Shown here: positions 23,178 to 25,474 of the stretch, one piece after another
How positions within the stretch are numbered: the stretch's first letter is position 1
Layout of the letters: each line of letters opens with the position of its first letter
Origin: CAYONP01 sp964405335
Lineage (GTDB): Bacteria > Armatimonadota > UBA10988
Reading direction: 5' to 3'
DNA: 25,474 nucleotides
NCBI GenBank assembly: GCA_964405335.1
Contig: CAYONP010000086.1
Location: 1-25,474, forward strand
Notes under the pieces: generated by a model
Told to the model about the DNA's origin: nothing
The model's input: the letters and a program-made list of their open reading frames with translations, nothing else
Database searches by the model: none
Made by a program: the position numbers and the translations under genes

Positions 23178-24067
23178 CGGTACAACTCCTTGATCCCCAA
23201 CTCGTCCAGCGCGGCGAACAATTCATGCCGTTCGCCGGCGTCGAGCGGCCGAATCGGCCGCCGGGTCGGCCCGCAGTCGACGCCGAGGTAGCTCATCACC
23301 GCCTTCTGCCCGGCGATGACCTCGTAGCGCAGCGCCGGCGCCATCATCCGGTTGGCCTCGAACTGCGCCGCGTTGGCCGCGGTCAGGTCGCCGGCGGCAA
23401 TCGCCGCATAGCATCTGACCAGCAGCGGGGCGAGGTAGTTGTAGGTCGAGCCGATCGCCCCGCTCGCGCCGGCCTGACGGGCCCAAGCGCACTGCTGGTC
23501 ATAGCCGCTGAGCACCCGCAGGCGGCCCTCGCCGGCGACCAGAATCTGACGCATGGCGGCGATGTCGGGGTCACTGAACTTCATCCCGACCACGTTCGGC
23601 AGCGACAGAATGTCCTCGACATCCTGCGGGCCGACGCGGTGGCCGGTCAGCCGCGGAATGTGATAGACGTAGCACGGCAGGTCGCTCGCCGAGCCGACCG
23701 CGCGCCAGTGATCGAGGATGCTCGCCTGGCTGATGGGGAAGTAGAGCGGCGGGATGCTGCTCACCGCCGCCGCGCCGGCCCGCGCCGCGTGGCGGGCCAG
23801 CCGCACGCTGTCGGCGGTGGCCAGCGCGCCGACGTGGACCATGACCGGGATCTGGCCCGCCACCTCGGTGATGGTCACCTCGGCGACCTGCTCGCGCTCG
23901 TCGGGCGAGAGCAGCAGCCCTTCGCCGGTGGTGCCGCAGACGAACAGCCCACTGATGCCCTGGGGCACCAGCCAGGCAATCAGGCGGCGCAGTCGCTCGA
24001 CCGAGACGGCGGCGCCGTCATCGGTCAGCGGCGTGAACATGGCGGGGCAGATGCCGGCGAAGTCCAT
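23174..24067 (-). CDS. NanA/DapA-family pyruvate aldolase
   Basis: Class I aldolase of the dihydrodipicolinate synthase/N-acetylneuraminate lyase superfamily, 297 residues from the ATG at 24067 (in-frame TTG codons at 24073 and 24079 are weaker). GTTGEG (45-50), Tyr135 (VYHIPRLTGH) and the Schiff-base Lys163 (VGMKFSDPDI) are all present. The VYHIP and GMKFSDPD wording is closer to N-acetylneuraminate lyases of the vertebrate type than to DapA. The adjoining divergent galactonate-dehydratase-like gene makes 2-keto-3-deoxy sugar acid cleavage another good candidate. It is the first gene of the - strand run and overlaps the GHL10 gene by 4 nt. Confidence 0.93.
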   Translation of the reverse strand: MDFAGICPAMFTPLTDDGAAVSVERLRRLIAWLVPQGISGLFVCGTTGEGLLLSPDEREQVAEVTITEVAGQIPVMVHVGALATADSVRLARHAARAGAAAVSSIPPLYFPISQASILDHWRAVGSASDLPCYVYHIPRLTGHRVGPQDVEDILSLPNVVGMKFSDPDIAAMRQILVAGEGRLRVLSGYDQQCAWARQAGASGAIGSTYNYLAPLLVRCYAAIAAGDLTAANAAQFEANRMMAPALRYEVIAGQKAVMSYLGVDCGPTRRPIRPLDAGERHELFAALDELGIKELYR

Positions 24068-24104
24068 GCGCAATCCCAAGCGCTCCGCGCGAGCGGATTG
24101 GCCG

Positions 24105-24136
24105 CCGCCCGCGCGGGCCCTCCCCGCGCGGGGCGG
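24105..24136. promoter_or_regulatory. long GC palindrome in the aldolase/dehydratase intergenic region
   Basis: CCGCCCGCGCGGG pairs with CCCGCGCGGGGCGG (one bulged G) around a short loop, between two divergent genes. A TAGCAT resembling a -10 for the dehydratase gene follows at 24153-24158. It could be a shared operator or just a GC-rich palindrome. Confidence 0.3.
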
Positions 24137-24181
24137 AAGGTCACGCCCAGTCTAGCATGAAACCGCGCCGCGGAGCCGTCC

Positions 24182-25303
24182 GTGAAGATCACCGCCGTCA
24201 CCGCGCGCCTGATCCCGCCGCGCTGGAGCCTCGTCCGGATCGAGACCGACACCGGCCTGGTCGGCTGGGGCGAGCCGACGCTGGAGGGCCACGCGCGCAC
24301 CGCCTGCTGCGCCGTCGAGGAGATGAGCCGCGTGCTGCTCGGCGAGGATCCGCGCCGGATCGAGCACCTCTGGCAGGCGGTCTACCGCGGCAGCTTCTAC
24401 CGCGGCGGACCGATCTTGTGCAGCGCCCTGAGCGGCATCGAGCAGGCGCTGTGGGACATCGTCGGCAAGCACCACGGCGTGCCGGTGCACGAGCTGCTCG
24501 GCGGCCGCGTGCGCGACAAGATCCGGGTCTACCGCGGCGCCGGCGGCGGCACGCCCGAGCAGGCCGCGGCGGCGGTCCGGCGGCTGCGCGACGAAGGCTT
24601 CACGGCGCTCAAGACCGGCATGACCGACGGCGCGACGGCGATCGTCGACACGCCGGCGGTGGTTGATGCCACGGTCGAGCGCATCGCCGCCATGCGCGAG
24701 GCGGCCGGGCGGGAGTTCGACCTGGCCATCGACTGCCACGGCCGGCTCAGCCCGGCGATGGCGATCCGCCTCTCGCGGGCGGTCGAGGAGTACCTGCCGC
24801 TGTTCGTCGAGGAGCCGGTGCTGCCCGAGAACCTCGACGCGTTGCGCCAGGTCGCCGCGCACACCAGCGTGCCGATTGCCACCGGCGAGCGGTTGTTCAC
24901 CAAGTACAGCTTCCGCGCCGTGCTCGAGACGGGGGCGGTGGCCATCGTCCAGCCCGACCTGAGCCACGCCGGTGGCATCCTCGAGGTGAAGAAGATTGCG
25001 GCTATGGCCGAGGCCTGGTATGCCGGCCTGGCGCCGCACTGCCCGCTCGGCCCGGTGGCGCTGGCGGCCAGCCTGCAGGTGGCCGCCTGCTGCCCCAACT
25101 TCGTCATTCAGGAGCACACCCAGCAGGCGCTGGGCGAGGGTTATCTCCAGCAACCGTTCATCGTCCGCGACGGCTACCTCGACGTGCCGACCGGCCCCGG
25201 CCTCGGCATCGAGCTCGACGAGGCGGCCATCGCGGCGATGCCGGGGCATGACTGGATGACGCCGCAGTTGCGGCACGCGGATGGGTCGGTGGCGGACTGG
25301 TAG
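24182..25303 (+). CDS. dgoD: D-galactonate dehydratase-like enolase-superfamily enzyme
   Basis: Mandelate-racemase/enolase-superfamily dehydratase, 373 residues from GTG 24182 (GGAG 6 nt upstream). The sequence is very close to E. coli DgoD in wording: VGWGEPTLEGHARTA, FYRGGPILCSALSGIEQALWD, IVQPDLSHAGGI, LAPHCPLGPVALAA. Metal ligands Asp184, Glu210 and Glu236, with catalytic His186 and His286, are in place, one residue on from the E. coli numbering. The reaction would give 2-keto-3-deoxy-galactonate from galactonate. A close relative acting on another sugar acid (e.g. arabinonate, gluconate) is possible. It is divergent from the pyruvate-aldolase gene, which could use its product. Confidence 0.92.
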   Translation: MKITAVTARLIPPRWSLVRIETDTGLVGWGEPTLEGHARTACCAVEEMSRVLLGEDPRRIEHLWQAVYRGSFYRGGPILCSALSGIEQALWDIVGKHHGVPVHELLGGRVRDKIRVYRGAGGGTPEQAAAAVRRLRDEGFTALKTGMTDGATAIVDTPAVVDATVERIAAMREAAGREFDLAIDCHGRLSPAMAIRLSRAVEEYLPLFVEEPVLPENLDALRQVAAHTSVPIATGERLFTKYSFRAVLETGAVAIVQPDLSHAGGILEVKKIAAMAEAWYAGLAPHCPLGPVALAASLQVAACCPNFVIQEHTQQALGEGYLQQPFIVRDGYLDVPTGPGLGIELDEAAIAAMPGHDWMTPQLRHADGSVADW

Positions 25304-25327
25304 CCGGCGGTGCCGGGGTTGCGCCGG

Positions 25328-25352
25328 GTAGGGCGGTTTCGCCGAAACCGCC
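25328..25352. repeat. single REP-like hairpin with GTAG head
   Basis: GTAG (25328-25331) precedes a 9-bp stem GGCGGTTTC/GAAACCGCC with loop GCC. The GTAG-plus-palindrome format matches the array at 5122, but the stem differs. It may also serve as a transcription terminator after the dehydratase gene. Nothing else is seen to the window end at 25474. Confidence 0.5.
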
Positions 25353-25474
25353 GGGCAGTCGCCACGCAAAGTGATCTCAGCCAGCCGGCACACCGGGACC
25401 GTAACGGGCGTATGGGAAAGTGCGGTAGGGACTTCTCACAAGGAGTCAAGTCTCCTGCGGTCGTGGTACGACCG

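Overview
The window is about 25.5 kb of very GC-rich bacterial DNA. It has one run of ten Ns at 6977-6986, so it is probably a scaffold from a draft or metagenome assembly. The GspE/GspF secretion or pilus genes point to a diderm cell. The short SRP RNA, tRNA genes without encoded CCA, secreted polysaccharide-processing enzymes and an S1 sulfatase suggest a saccharolytic environmental lineage such as Planctomycetota, Armatimonadota or relatives. The phylum cannot be fixed from this sequence alone.

Layout. (1) 280-5113, + strand: a secreted hypothetical protein, a GspE/PilB ATPase, a TPR-like membrane-anchored protein and a GspF/PilC inner-membrane protein, forming a partial type II secretion or type IV pilus locus. 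(2) 5122-5551: a 131-bp tandem array of paired GTAG-headed hairpins (REP/BIME-like). (3) 5579-10758, - strand: an S1 sulfatase and a 1195-residue secreted PcRGLX/YetA-like (PL26-type) protein, separated by the assembly gap. (4) 10836-11633, - strand: five tRNA genes, all Ser or Arg, followed by the SRP RNA and a strong hairpin. (5) 11662-11848: an 80-bp tandem array of GGAG-headed hairpins of alternating orientation. (6) 11944-17464, + strand: dnaX, ybaB, recR, pdxS, four small genes, pdxT. (7) 17461-24067, - strand: a NanA/DapA-like aldolase, a glycosyl-hydrolase-like 10 protein, a TPR/HEAT protein, a LolA-like periplasmic protein, a membrane SpoIIE-type phosphatase and a single-domain response regulator. 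(8) 24182-25303, + strand: a D-galactonate dehydratase-like enolase, divergent from the aldolase. A third hairpin type closes the window.

The core block (tRNA-Ser, SRP RNA, dnaX, ybaB, recR, pdxS/pdxT) recalls the origin-proximal neighbourhood of Bacillus subtilis, here with the RNA genes divergent from dnaX. The most unusual structure is between pdxS and pdxT. Two consecutive two-gene modules sit there, each a small membrane protein plus a small all-helical protein. A 15-codon copy of the pdxS 3' end lies between the modules, in the same position relative to the second as the true pdxS end is to the first. This looks like an old tandem duplication of a pdxS-coupled membrane/helical-protein module, or a cassette insertion that rebuilt the pdxS end. 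It is the best candidate for an undescribed system in the window. The sulfatase, PL26-like protein, GHL10 protein, aldolase and dehydratase together fit breakdown of acidic or sulfated polysaccharide followed by conversion of sugar acids to pyruvate.
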